DNA of 64,000 nt, from positions 124,001-188,000 of the forward strand of contig PMSM01000003.1 of the NCBI GenBank assembly GCA_003168335.1. The letters are read 5' to 3'. The stretch comes from Blastocatellia bacterium (lineage in GTDB: Bacteria > Acidobacteriota > Blastocatellia > Pyrinomonadales > Pyrinomonadaceae). The notes beneath the pieces were generated by a model. It saw only the letters and a program-made list of their open reading frames with translations, searched no databases and was not told the origin of the DNA. The first letter of the stretch is position 1. Every line of letters begins with the position of its first letter. Positions 17,868 through 26,557 of this stretch are shown here, piece by piece. The translations under genes were made by a program, and so were the position numbers.

Positions 17868-18899
17868 CTACTTGACCACAATTGCTCTCGCACCTCGCTC
17901 CACAACTTTCCCAATAATCTCCGCCCGCGGATAATTCTGGCGCAATGCTGCGAACAAATCGTCCGCTCTCTCTGCTGAAATCGACAACAACAGGCCGCCG
18001 GCCGTCTGCGGATCATAGAATAATTTCAACAAGTTCGGATCAACTGTTGAGGCGACTTCGATTTCCTCGCCAACGTACTCGCGATTCGTCTTGTCGGCGC
18101 CCGTCATCAAGCCCGCCCTGGCCAGTTCCAGCGCACCGTTAATCAAAGGCACCCGCGCCGAATCAATCTCGATCGTAACCTGGCTGGCTCGCGCGACTTC
18201 CCACGCGTGGCCAAGCAACGCGAACCCGGTGACATCGGTCGCTGCTTTCACGTCGAACTTCACGATCGCTTCGGCGGCGTACTTTCCCGGCGTCAGCATC
18301 GTCGCGATTGATTCTTCAACCACTTTTGCCGGAGCTCTCGCCAACTTGATCCCGGTAGAGATCACCCCAGTGCCGATCGGTTTGGTAAGGATGATTACCT
18401 CGCCCGGCCGCGCGCCGGCATTGGTTGCAACCTTATTCGGATCGATTATGCCGGTGACTGAATAGCCGAACATGATCTGTTCGTTGTCGACACTGTGACC
18501 GCCGACCAGGGCGACCTTGTTTTCAGTCAGGACCGACAGTCCGCCGCGCATGATTTCAGTCAGGATCGCAAAGTCCAGACCCTTCTTCGGAAAGCAGGTG
18601 ATCGCCATCGCCGTGATAGGCGTCCCTCCCATGGCCCACACGTCATTGATCGAATTGAGCGCGGCGATGCGGCCGTAATCGAACGGGTCGTCAACAATCG
18701 GCGTGAAAAAATCGAGCGTCTGCACCAGCGCGAGATCGTCGCGCAGACGATACACTCCGGCGTCGTCCGCTTGGTCGAAACCGACCAGCAGATTGGGATC
18801 GAAAGGTTGTTTCTCAAGCCCGCTCAACACCTGAGCGAGGACGCTAGGCGCCAGCTTGGCCGCTCAACCAGAGCACGAAACCATTTCGGTCAGACGCAT
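17868..18899 (-). CDS. selD: Selenide, water dikinase, selenocysteine-containing (in-frame TGA)
   Basis: The gene makes selenophosphate from selenide and ATP for selenocysteine synthesis. From the ATG at 18899, which has a clear AAAGGAG site, the frame reads [11 protein letters not shown], then TGA at 18866-18864, then [11 protein letters not shown], and runs open to the normal stop. The TGA falls where homologues have catalytic Cys or Sec, before the essential lysine (CSGUAAK, K15). The product is therefore a 343-residue selenoprotein. Other family marks are [47 protein letters not shown] and [14 protein letters not shown] caller that treats TGA as stop would begin too late, at a GTG (18830). 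Confidence 0.93.
18833..18866 (-). promoter_or_regulatory. Candidate bacterial SECIS hairpin of selD
   Basis: Just after the selenocysteine TGA, GAGCG (18865-18861) can pair with CGCTC (18837-18833), with an inner GCCA/TGGC hairpin. This is the place where SelB would bind the mRNA. The fold is read by eye, and bacterial SECIS elements are poorly conserved in sequence. Confidence 0.4.
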
Positions 18900-18998
18900 C
18901 GTGTTTCTCCTTTCGCCGAAGTGTTGGGTGGATCGATTCAGCGTCGCACCGGGGCTGTGATATTGTCAATCTCGATTAATTGCCGTAAGGAAGTGATC

Positions 18999-19976
18999 AT
19001 GCGAACAATCACCTGCGCCGTTCAGACCATCCTGGTGATCGGAATTCTTTTGCTCGCCGCTTCGGCGCTATTCGCTCAAGCAGATGAGTTAGTTCGCCAC
19101 TTTGATTACGACCAACGCGCGCCACTCAATGTCAGGCAAATCGGCGTTCAGCATCACGAACACGGCGACGTCTATGACATCACCTACGACAGCCCCAAAG
19201 GCGGCGTCGTGCCAGCGTATCTGGTTGTGCCCAAAGGTAGAGGCCCGTTCGCCGCGGTGATCTGGGGTCATTGGTATTGGGACAATTCTTCGATGCGCAA
19301 TCGCAGACAGTTCCTTGATGAAGCGGTCGTCCTCGCGCAAGCCGGCGTGGTGTCGTTGCTTACTGACGGGCCCGTGGCTCGTCCCGGCCATGTCGACAGC
19401 AAGGACCCTTTGGATGAGCGCGTCGCCACTGATTTTCTTCAGCAAGTGATCGACATGCGACGCGGCGTTGATGTGCTGCTGGCGCGCGGCAACATCGACC
19501 CAAAGCGCATTGCCTTCGTCGGCCACAGCTACAACGCCGGAGTGGGCGCGCTGTTGAGCGGAGTCGATCGAAGGTTCAAATGCTTTGTGCTGATGGCCGG
19601 CTTGATGTCGGACGAGATTTCCCAGCAGGCCACAGAATTTCAGGAGTTCAGGCAGAAGGTCGGCCCGGCAAAACTGGATGCGTTGATCGCCAAATATTCG
19701 TACCTCGATCAGGGAAAGTACGTTTCCCACGCGGCACCGGCCGTCGTCTTTCTCCAATTTGCTAATCAGGAAAAATCTCTGACGCCCGAACGCGCGCGCC
19801 AACATGCGGCGGTTGTGAGTGAGCCCAAACAAGTTAAGTTCTACGACGCGCCGCACGCTCTGAACGCCGAAGCCCGTCGCGACCGGATTGCCTTCCTCAC
19901 TGAGCAACTAAAACTGAAACCATTATCGGCGGCCCTGGTTGCGAGCATACCGAACCTCTACCAACCACCCGAGTAA
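18999..19976 (+). CDS. Secreted alpha/beta hydrolase
   Basis: I start at the ATG at 18999 with a GTAAGGAAG ribosome site; longer frames overlap selD. The 325-residue protein has a signal peptide (MRTITCAVQTILVIGILLLAASALFAQA). Its alpha/beta hydrolase fold of the dienelactone-hydrolase/acetyl-xylan-esterase kind has the nucleophile in VGHSYNAGVGA (serine about residue 173). The candidate acid is near VVFLQFANQEK, and the histidine is in YDAPHALNAEARRDR. The substrate is unknown. It is followed after three bases by the flavoprotein gene, so both are likely in one transcript. Confidence 0.82.
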   Translation: MRTITCAVQTILVIGILLLAASALFAQADELVRHFDYDQRAPLNVRQIGVQHHEHGDVYDITYDSPKGGVVPAYLVVPKGRGPFAAVIWGHWYWDNSSMRNRRQFLDEAVVLAQAGVVSLLTDGPVARPGHVDSKDPLDERVATDFLQQVIDMRRGVDVLLARGNIDPKRIAFVGHSYNAGVGALLSGVDRRFKCFVLMAGLMSDEISQQATEFQEFRQKVGPAKLDALIAKYSYLDQGKYVSHAAPAVVFLQFANQEKSLTPERARQHAAVVSEPKQVKFYDAPHALNAEARRDRIAFLTEQLKLKPLSAALVASIPNLYQPPE

Positions 19977-19979
19977 CTG

Positions 19980-20891
19980 ATGCACGACGTCTTAATCATC
20001 GGAGCAGGTCCGGCAGGTCTTTCCGCCGCGCGTTGGTGCGACGAGTTGGGTCTGGACACGCTCGTGCTCGAGGCAAGCGAAGAAGTGGGCGGGCAGCTTC
20101 TCTCAATTCATCACCCGATCGAAAATTATCTTGGAGTTCATGCCGAGAATGGCCGCGAGTTGCGCGATCTTTTTGTTGAGCAAACAAAAAATTGCGACTT
20201 TGATCTCTGGACTAATGTCGAAATTGCCGGCGTGGACTTAAGAGCCAGGTGCGTCACGCTGCGTAGCGGTGAAGAGCTGCGATCGATCGCGATCATCATC
20301 GCCGCGGGTTTGCGCCGGCGCAAGCTCGGCATTCCCGGCGAAGATGAATTTGTGGGACGCGGAATGATCGAATCATCCGGCGATCGAGAGGCGTTCGCAG
20401 GCAGGGATGTTTGTGTGATTGGCGGTGGCGACGCGGCGGCAGAGAACGCTCTGTTACTGGCGGAAGTTTGCCCGACGGTCACGCTCGTTCATCGCGGAAA
20501 GAAGCTGCGCGCACGTCGTGAATTCATTGAAACATTGCAGACTAACCACTGCATCACCGTGTTTCCTGAATCAGTTGTGCGGCGCATCATCGGCCACGAG
20601 AAGGTCGAAGCGGTCGAGATTGAACGCGCGGGCGCCATCAAACCATTTCAGATGGCGGTGCAAGGCGTGATCGTGCGTATCGGCTTCGCACCCAACACTG
20701 ATTTGTTTCGCGACCAATTGGGAATGGACGAGCGAGGTTATGTTGTGGTCAATGGCGCGCAGGAAACCAGCGTGGAGAATGTCTTCGCCATCGGCGATGT
20801 CGCGAATCCACTGGCGCCCACAATCATCGGCGCAGTTGGCGCGGGAGCGACGGCCGCGAAAGTAATCGCGTCAAGGTTGAAGGGCCGGTAA
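19980..20891 (+). CDS. Thioredoxin reductase-like flavoprotein lacking the CxxC motif
   Basis: The 303-residue protein has the two-dinucleotide-domain fold of thioredoxin reductase: FAD motif VLIIGAGPAGLSAARW, NADPH motif DVCVIGGGDAAAENALLL and terminal NVFAIGDVANP. Where TrxR carries CATC, this protein has GRGMIESSGDREAF, so the redox cysteines are missing. Such proteins include ferredoxin-NADP reductases of the YumC type and other TrxR-like enzymes. I infer an NAD(P)H-dependent flavin oxidoreductase with another electron acceptor. The start codon lies three bases after the hydrolase stop. Confidence 0.85.
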   Translation: MHDVLIIGAGPAGLSAARWCDELGLDTLVLEASEEVGGQLLSIHHPIENYLGVHAENGRELRDLFVEQTKNCDFDLWTNVEIAGVDLRARCVTLRSGEELRSIAIIIAAGLRRRKLGIPGEDEFVGRGMIESSGDREAFAGRDVCVIGGGDAAAENALLLAEVCPTVTLVHRGKKLRARREFIETLQTNHCITVFPESVVRRIIGHEKVEAVEIERAGAIKPFQMAVQGVIVRIGFAPNTDLFRDQLGMDERGYVVVNGAQETSVENVFAIGDVANPLAPTIIGAVGAGATAAKVIASRLKGR

Positions 20892-20951
20892 TTTGGAGTG
20901 CGGCGACTAGTCGCCGCTTTTCAAGAGCGCTGACAAGTCAGCGCACTCCAA
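20892..20951. repeat. 61-bp double-hairpin repeat, copy 2 (inverted)
   Basis: It has the same outer arms (TTTGGAGTGC/GCACTCCAAA) and inner palindromes as 17786-17846, in reverse order, with only a few differences in the central spacer. It begins right at the stop of the flavoprotein gene and may act as a bidirectional terminator. Confidence 0.85.
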
Positions 20952-20960
20952 AAGCAAGCG

Positions 20961-21713
20961 TTACTTCTCTCGCGTTGCGATCGACGACCCGCTGGACTTT
21001 GCAGCCGAGGAAACAAATGTTCCCCGTAGGTGATTGCCGTCGGCCGTTATCGTCCACACAAATCTACCGCTGGTCTTTCTTCGTATTCCTTCCTCAACGA
21101 AGGTTGCCGTCGCGCCATCTTGATCAACTGAGCCGGTTACGTGAATAGGGGTCCGCTCGGATTCGTCCAACGGTCTGCCGTTCTCCGAAAGTTTCTCGCC
21201 CTCAGCCGTGAATTCTGTTCCTGTCTGACTAATGACGAGGTGGTATCCAAGTCGGAGGTTGGCGTATTGCGGAAAGGAAGTCGTCTCGATGGTGTTAACC
21301 ATGTTCCATTCACCACTGAGATTCGGAGCTCTTGTCGGCGCGGGTGTGGGGCTGGGACGATTCCATTTGTCCGGCGCGCTTTCGGAAGGCTTTATTTCGG
21401 GCGTGGCCGGAGAGGTCTTCGACGTCCTCTCGTCGTTTGGCGAATCCGACTTGTTTATTCGATAGAGAAGAGCGACGGCGCCGCCGCCCAGCATGACCGC
21501 GAGTAGAACGATGACTAACAGCAAGACCCATCGATGTGAAGACGTTGAAGATTGTGAAGGGCTGGCAGTAATTCTGGCTGGCGGCGCTGCCAGGGTCGGC
21601 GAGATCAATGTCGGGTCAGAGTCTGGTTCGGCAAACAGAGTTGAGCCATCGTCCAGACAAAAGTTTAGTGAGTCATCACTATATCTCCGGCGGCATTGTG
21701 GGCATCGCTTCAT
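20961..21713 (-). CDS. Zinc-ribbon single-span membrane protein
   Basis: The 250-residue protein begins MKRCPQCRRRYSDDSLNFCLDDG, a cysteine-paired ribbon that I associate with Blastocatellia membrane proteins. A Pro/Ser linker and one membrane span at about residues 62-84 follow (WVLLLVIVLLAVMLGGGAVALLY). The outer domain from about residue 128 begins NLSGEWNMVNTIE and looks like a lipocalin-type beta barrel of the kind used to bind small molecules (GTEFTAEGEKL, GRFVWTITADGNHLRGTF). The ligand is unknown. Confidence 0.75.
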   Translation of the reverse strand: MKRCPQCRRRYSDDSLNFCLDDGSTLFAEPDSDPTLISPTLAAPPARITASPSQSSTSSHRWVLLLVIVLLAVMLGGGAVALLYRINKSDSPNDERTSKTSPATPEIKPSESAPDKWNRPSPTPAPTRAPNLSGEWNMVNTIETTSFPQYANLRLGYHLVISQTGTEFTAEGEKLSENGRPLDESERTPIHVTGSVDQDGATATFVEEGIRRKTSGRFVWTITADGNHLRGTFVSSAAKSSGSSIATREK

Positions 21714-21790
21714 CGAGAGTTGGATAGGAGTCGTGGCAAAAGATACTGTTTCTTATCGCGGGCGTAAAGGGACGTAGTGACGACGCCTCC

Positions 21791-23683
21791 TCACTTCCCA
21801 TTCAGCCACGCTGCCCTCAGCGCTTTCGCTTGACTCGACGCGTCGACAGTCTCTTCGATGCGGTAGTCCAAAACCTGAGGTGCGCCTAATACTATCGTTA
21901 TCTGAATTGCGCGCCGCCCACGTTGCACGCTCAGCACTACCCGGTCGCCCGGTTTGTAACGACTGAGTACCTTCAAGAGGTTTCCCGGCGTGAGTTTCAT
22001 TCCCCCGAACGTGTTTATCGTATCGCCGATTTCCAGGCCTGCGTCTGAGGCGGCGGATCCCGGCCGAACGTGCGCGACTTTGAAGTTGTTGAGGTCGCTT
22101 TCATCGGCGCTGATGCCGACTGAAACCGGCAGCCGCGGTTCGTGCACAAAACGCAATCCGACCTGCGCAAAGGCTTCTTCATATGGCGGCGATTCGACGC
22201 CGCGCACATAGCGTTTGAAAAAGTCGCCCATGTCCGCGCCCGCCACTTCCGAAACCATGTGTTCAAAGTCTTCCACTCTGTAACCACGACCGCGCAGATA
22301 GTAAGTCGCGTTCGGACTCTTCACGTAAAACTCTTCATACATGCGCCGCATAACTTCATCGAGAGAGGCTTTGCCGTTTGTCTTGCCTCGAATCAACAAA
22401 TCCAATACGAGCCCGAGCACTTCGCCTTTTGGATAGTAGCTGATCGATGTGTTGGCGAGATTCGTCTGTTGCGCGTGCGGAGCGTCATCGATGAAGGGCG
22501 CTGAAAGCGAGGACTCCTCCGCACTCATCAAGCGACTGCCGGGAGAATTTTCGACTTCGGTGATCTGCTGTCCCAGGGTGGTCCAAAGCTTGGCGTCATT
22601 CCACAACCCGGCGCGGCGCTGCATCAGATGGCCGTAATAATTTGTGATGCCTTCTGCGATCCACAGCCCGCGCGTGTTGGCTGGACGGGTGAAGTCCCAC
22701 GGGCCCAACTCGATCGGCCGCAGGCGCTTGACGTTCCAAACGTGAAAGAACTCATGAGCAATTGCGTCCAGCGCCTCTTCGTACATACCTGCGTCGGCGA
22801 GTCTGCCGGGCATGATGACTTGCGTCGAAGTAAGATGTTCCATGCCGTCGTTGGAATGATCGTCGGCGGCAAAGTGAATCAGGAACGTGTACGAATCAAA
22901 CTCCGGCGGACCCCACATCGCCGTTTCGGCTTTCACGATCTTCTCGATGTCGCCCACCAGCGCGCGGCGCTTGCCGCCTTCGGGGCCGAGCGAATGGACG
23001 ACGACATGATAGTTCTTGCCGTCGACTTTGAAATCGTCTTCAGTCCAGTTGGGCGCAACTTCGGTGGGCGTGTCGATCATGATGTCCCAGTTGGGAAACT
23101 GCCACTCACGCTGATCTGCGCGGTCCATGCGGCCGTTTGTGATGCGCCAGTCTTTGGGAGGATCGATTGCGAGCGTGACCGGATCCTGCTTGTGATTCAC
23201 CACGTACATGAAAACACATCCGCCATTAAAGTTTGCGTGACGTGAATCAAGCTCGGAAAAAGTTCCGGAGAGATCGTTGGCGAAAACTTTGTACGTGACT
23301 GTTACACTATTTGCCTTACACATGAACACGCGCCAGGTGTCCGTGTCGACGCGTGATAACTGTCGTTCGCCGTGCTCACACCGTGCATCTGGAGGGGGAC
23401 TCTCCTTGATTGCAAATTCCTGCACATTCTTCGCGAAATCAAATACTGCATAACGGCCCGGTGACCACTTTGGCATTTGAAAATCCAGAGAGTCGATCTT
23501 CGCTTCGCCGGGTATGTCGACTTTGATGCTGACCTCAAAAAGATGCGAACTCGGGCGCGACATCGCCAGGCGGTAATTGATCCGCAGCGTTTGGTCCTGT
23601 CCCAGGGTGGCAACACTGGTCGCCAGCAGCAGCAAAGACAAGAACGCGATCCGCGCGCCCGGAACTCTCGGCCTCTTAATCAT
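21791..23683 (-). CDS. M61-family metallopeptidase with PDZ domain
   Basis: The 630-residue exported peptidase has a signal peptide (ARIAFLSLLLLATSVATLGQ) and an N-terminal beta domain. The zinc site is IAHEFFHVWNVKRLRP (HExxH about residue 309), with the third ligand in LWIAEGITNYYG. Near residues 515-600 a PDZ domain begins FKVAHVRPGSAASDAGLEIGDTI. This matches the glycyl-aminopeptidase-like M61 family, which is secreted in many soil bacteria. A GGGAGG site precedes the ATG at 23683. Confidence 0.92.
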   Translation of the reverse strand: MIKRPRVPGARIAFLSLLLLATSVATLGQDQTLRINYRLAMSRPSSHLFEVSIKVDIPGEAKIDSLDFQMPKWSPGRYAVFDFAKNVQEFAIKESPPPDARCEHGERQLSRVDTDTWRVFMCKANSVTVTYKVFANDLSGTFSELDSRHANFNGGCVFMYVVNHKQDPVTLAIDPPKDWRITNGRMDRADQREWQFPNWDIMIDTPTEVAPNWTEDDFKVDGKNYHVVVHSLGPEGGKRRALVGDIEKIVKAETAMWGPPEFDSYTFLIHFAADDHSNDGMEHLTSTQVIMPGRLADAGMYEEALDAIAHEFFHVWNVKRLRPIELGPWDFTRPANTRGLWIAEGITNYYGHLMQRRAGLWNDAKLWTTLGQQITEVENSPGSRLMSAEESSLSAPFIDDAPHAQQTNLANTSISYYPKGEVLGLVLDLLIRGKTNGKASLDEVMRRMYEEFYVKSPNATYYLRGRGYRVEDFEHMVSEVAGADMGDFFKRYVRGVESPPYEEAFAQVGLRFVHEPRLPVSVGISADESDLNNFKVAHVRPGSAASDAGLEIGDTINTFGGMKLTPGNLLKVLSRYKPGDRVVLSVQRGRRAIQITIVLGAPQVLDYRIEETVDASSQAKALRAAWLNGK

Positions 23684-23789
23684 TTCGGTTACAACCTCCC
23701 ACGCTCTGTTCGTGGAGAGCGCTAATCGGATGAAGTTCGCGCGATTATGTTTGCTTCAGTTCGGGCTGTCAAAGCGAGAACTTGCTCCG

Positions 23790-23905
23790 CAGATTTCACC
23801 GATCCCACAGATTCAAGATCATTATGCTACGACCTGATGCCGAGCCTCTTTGCCGCATGGTTTTGTCATCTGTGTAATCCGCGAAATCTGTGGATCGCTT
23901 TTGAG
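23790..23905. repeat. Intergenic inverted repeat (AATCTGTGGATC type)
   Basis: CGATCCCACAGATT on the left and AATCTGTGGATCGC on the right face each other across about 75 bases between divergent genes. A related unit (GTAATCTGCGAAATCTGCGGATTG) follows alaX at about 25251-25275. Confidence 0.55.
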
Positions 23906-23935
23906 TTTATCAACGAGCGAAACTAAGATGACATC

Positions 23936-25246
23936 ATGAGCACAACCGAAAGACTCTATTACCACGATTCACGGCTGCTGGAATTCGATGCGCGCGTCAT
24001 CAGTCTCAGCGAACTCGATGATGGCCAGATTGCGGTGACGCTCGATCAGACCGCGTTTTATCCAACCGGAGGTGGACAACCTACGGATACCGGGACGCTT
24101 GGCGATGCTCGTGTGGTTGATTGCATCGATGTTGAAGACGACGGCGTCCTGCATGTAATCCAGGGACCGACGCCTGAGGTTGGTGACACTGTCCACGGCA
24201 AAATTGATTGGCTGCGACGGCTGGATCATCTTCAACAGCACACGGGCCAGCATATTCTCTCGGCAGCGTTCGTGAAATTGTTCGACGCGCCGACGCATAG
24301 CTTTCGTGTGCTTGAACACGAATGCGAGATCGACATCGCGCTTGACGAACCATCGGATGAGCGAATTGAGGAGGCCGTTGATCTTGCCAACCAGATCATC
24401 TGGGAAAGCCGGCCAATTACGATTCGCCAGGTGACATCGGAACAAGCGGCCACTCTGCCGCTACGAAAGGAACCCGCGCGCGAAGGCGAGCTGAGACTGA
24501 TCGAGATTGGCGACTTCGATTTGACTCCGTGCGGTGGTACGCACGCGAAATCAACAGGCGAAGTTGGGGTGATTGTTGTGCGTTCATGGGAGCGCGCCAA
24601 AGGCTTAACGCGAGTTCATTTCAGGGCGGGCGTTCGCGCGCTCGCTGACTATCGAAAGACGAACCAGACCGCGCGTGATGTAGCAGCGTTGTTCAGCGCG
24701 GGACGCGAAGACTCTCCGACCCTCGTCTCAAAGATAATTGAAGATAACAAAAGACTGACGCGTCGGGTGAGCGAACTGGAAGAGGTCGCGAGTCGCGTCG
24801 AAGCGGAAGAGCTTTTGCAGGAGGCTGTCTCGTACAGAACCGGGAGCGGTAGCGACCGGGTGCCGGTTGGCATGAGCGTGATCGACGGCGAGCGGGGCAG
24901 TAGCCGGACCGTGAGGGAGGGCTCAGATAACAATCAGGGCCCGTTTGTCATCGCCAAAGTCTTTGACGATCGCAGTGCCGACTCGCTAAAGCATCTCGCG
25001 CTGGCGCTGACTGCTCATCCAAATACGGTTGCGCTTTTAGGTTCACGCGACGGCGCCACCGCGCGCCTGGTCTTCGCGCGATCGTCCGATGCAGCGGGCG
25101 ACATGAACATGCTTATGCGCGGGGCTTGTTCAATACTTGGGGGCCGCGGCGGCGGCCGTCCGGACATGGCGCAAGGTGGTGGTAAGGATGTGGCTGCTCT
25201 CGACAAAGCGATACAAGCCGCCGCGCAAGGTTTGATTGAAAGTTAA
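23936..25246 (+). CDS. alaX: AlaX-type alanyl-tRNA editing protein with DHHA1 domain
   Basis: The 436-residue protein lacks the AlaRS catalytic core but has the second additional domain of alanyl-tRNA synthetase. The zinc site is split over HLQQHTGQHILSAAF (residues about 97-111) and TPCGGTHAKSTGEVG (about 196-210). The C-terminal part is DHHA1-like, ending in GGRGGGRPDMAQGGGKD. It should remove serine or glycine wrongly attached to tRNA-Ala. An odd hydrophilic stretch (RTGSGSDRVPVGMSVIDGER, then GSSRTVREGSDNNQ) between the helical linker and DHHA1 looks like a coding palindromic repeat. The neighbouring tRNA-Ala is a notable but probably chance match. Confidence 0.9.
   Translation: MSTTERLYYHDSRLLEFDARVISLSELDDGQIAVTLDQTAFYPTGGGQPTDTGTLGDARVVDCIDVEDDGVLHVIQGPTPEVGDTVHGKIDWLRRLDHLQQHTGQHILSAAFVKLFDAPTHSFRVLEHECEIDIALDEPSDERIEEAVDLANQIIWESRPITIRQVTSEQAATLPLRKEPAREGELRLIEIGDFDLTPCGGTHAKSTGEVGVIVVRSWERAKGLTRVHFRAGVRALADYRKTNQTARDVAALFSAGREDSPTLVSKIIEDNKRLTRRVSELEEVASRVEAEELLQEAVSYRTGSGSDRVPVGMSVIDGERGSSRTVREGSDNNQGPFVIAKVFDDRSADSLKHLALALTAHPNTVALLGSRDGATARLVFARSSDAAGDMNMLMRGACSILGGRGGGRPDMAQGGGKDVAALDKAIQAAAQGLIES
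24834..24932 (+). repeat. Palindromic repeats inserted in frame within alaX
   Basis: The region starts with AGAACCGGGAGCGGTAGCG, related to the GGTAGCGAGCGG units near 10625 and 47429. It ends with CGGGGCAGTAGCCGGACCG and TGAGGGAGG, which matches the complement of the insert in egtB with one change. The frame stays open through it. Confidence 0.6.
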
Positions 25247-25329
25247 TCGGTGTAATCTGCGAAATCTGCGGATTGATGTCGAACCCGAAACTTGAAACTC
25301 GAAACTCGAAACTGTATTCTCGTGCGCGT

Positions 25330-25406
25330 GGGGCAGTAGCTCAGTTTGGCAGAGCGCCGCGTTCGCAATGCGGAGGCCAGGGGTTCGAGCCCCCTCTGCT
25401 CCACCA
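25330..25406 (+). tRNA. tRNA-Ala (anticodon CGC), 3' CCA encoded
   Basis: The cloverleaf is complete. The acceptor GGGGCAG/CTGCTCC carries the G3-U70 pair that marks alanine tRNAs. The D arm is GCTC/GAGC, the anticodon stem CCGCG/TGCGG has loop TTCGCAA (anticodon CGC at 25364-25366), and the T arm is AGGGG/CCCCT with loop TTCGAGC. A73 and CCA are encoded. Its 3' end abuts the integrase gene of the island and is the likely attachment site. Confidence 0.95.
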
Positions 25407-25412
25407 ATAATA

Positions 25413-26516
25413 TCAAGCACTTACGGCAGAACGCGCGTCCTGCCGTTTTTCATTTTCAGCGGTTTTGGCGTCAGGTTGACGTGGAGGGTAACACCTTACC
25501 AGTTTTTCCAAGGCGTTGCGCTTCCGTTCCTGCATCGCGTGCGAGTATCTCTTGGTCATCCGAATATCGGTATGACCCAAGATCTCTGCCACGGTCACAA
25601 GCTCTTCGCCCTGATCTGCAAGCCGAGTCGCGCAACTGTGACGAAGGTCCCTTAACTGAAAGTCGGGGATTTTCGCGTCGATGCGAGCGGTGTTGAACGC
25701 TTTCTTCACATCGACCAGACGCCCACCGGTTTTGTCGCTGGTAAAGACGTACTCACTCGAACGTCTCTGTTGATTCAAGACCTCCCTCACCCGCGCATTC
25801 ATTGGTATTACACGGTTGAGCTTAGTCTTGGTCTTTCGCACCTGAATCACTCCTCGATCAAAATCCAGGTCGAACCACTTCAAGTTGAAGACCTCACCTC
25901 GACGCATTCCAGTATGCAAGCCAACGGTCACAATGCTCTTTAATTGCTCGTTGTCTCCCATAGCCGCGAACAGTCGCTGCTCCTCGTCTTCGGTTAGGTA
26001 GCGAACGCGTTCGTTGTCCAGAGCAATCCGCTGCACGTTCTGGCAAGGATTTGTTTCTGCCTTTTCGTTGCGCACCGCCACTGTGAAGATTTTGGATAAC
26101 ACCGAAAGCTCGCGGTTGACTGTCGCCGGGGCTTTGTCAGCTTTGATTCTGCGTTCCTTGAATTGCTCGATCATCGCTGGCTTGATCTCCGCTAGAGTCT
26201 TTCCCTTAAAGAAGTCAGTCAGCATCGTTGTTATGCGTACATCGTCGTCATAGCTGGCCTTGTGAATCTTGGCCCAGGGTAGATATGTTTCCTTGACGAA
26301 TTCTGCAAACAATATCTGTACTGGAGCGGGCGGCTCTGGGTCATACTTCCTGTTCCATTCTTCATCCCAGATTTGCTGAGCGGCTTGTTTAGCCTGTTCG
26401 GCGTTACGAGCCTCCAGCACGCCCCTGTATCGCTTCTTACGTTGAAAGAACTGGTAATAGTAGTGCCGAGCGCATGGATTGCCTTCTTGGCCCGGCTTCC
26501 AAACTCGAATGTTCAT
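25413..26516 (-). CDS. int: Tyrosine recombinase (phage/island integrase)
   Basis: The 367-residue enzyme has an N-terminal arm-binding part, a SAM-like core-binding domain (about 70-170) and a catalytic domain. The active residues are Arg in GLHTGMRRGEVFNL, Lys in RKTKTKLNR, HxxR in LRDLRHSCATRL, His in LGHTDIRMTKRY and Tyr in the same segment (KRYSHA). It carries out site-specific integration and excision, here at tRNA-Ala. The ATG at 26516 has an AGAGGAG site. The stop lies seven bases from the tRNA. Confidence 0.95.
   Translation of the reverse strand: MNIRVWKPGQEGNPCARHYYYQFFQRKKRYRGVLEARNAEQAKQAAQQIWDEEWNRKYDPEPPAPVQILFAEFVKETYLPWAKIHKASYDDDVRITTMLTDFFKGKTLAEIKPAMIEQFKERRIKADKAPATVNRELSVLSKIFTVAVRNEKAETNPCQNVQRIALDNERVRYLTEDEEQRLFAAMGDNEQLKSIVTVGLHTGMRRGEVFNLKWFDLDFDRGVIQVRKTKTKLNRVIPMNARVREVLNQQRRSSEYVFTSDKTGGRLVDVKKAFNTARIDAKIPDFQLRDLRHSCATRLADQGEELVTVAEILGHTDIRMTKRYSHAMQERKRNALEKLVRCYPPRQPDAKTAENEKRQDARSAVSA
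25423..25450 (+). terminator. Terminator for tRNA-Ala within the integrase 3' end
   Basis: ACGGCAG (25423-25429) and CTGCCGT (25440-25446) form a 7-bp stem followed by TTTTT. It is 17 bases past the CCA and lies inside the last codons of the integrase gene on the other strand, so the element itself appears to supply the tRNA terminator. Confidence 0.55.
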
Positions 26517-26557
26517 TTGCTGCTCCTCTCAGCAGCCGTCCGAAAGAAGAAGCAGCG

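Noticed and set aside
24081-25246. alaX as truncated alanyl-tRNA synthetase pseudogene
   Set aside because: Length and motifs match stand-alone AlaX-type editing proteins, with both zinc motifs intact.
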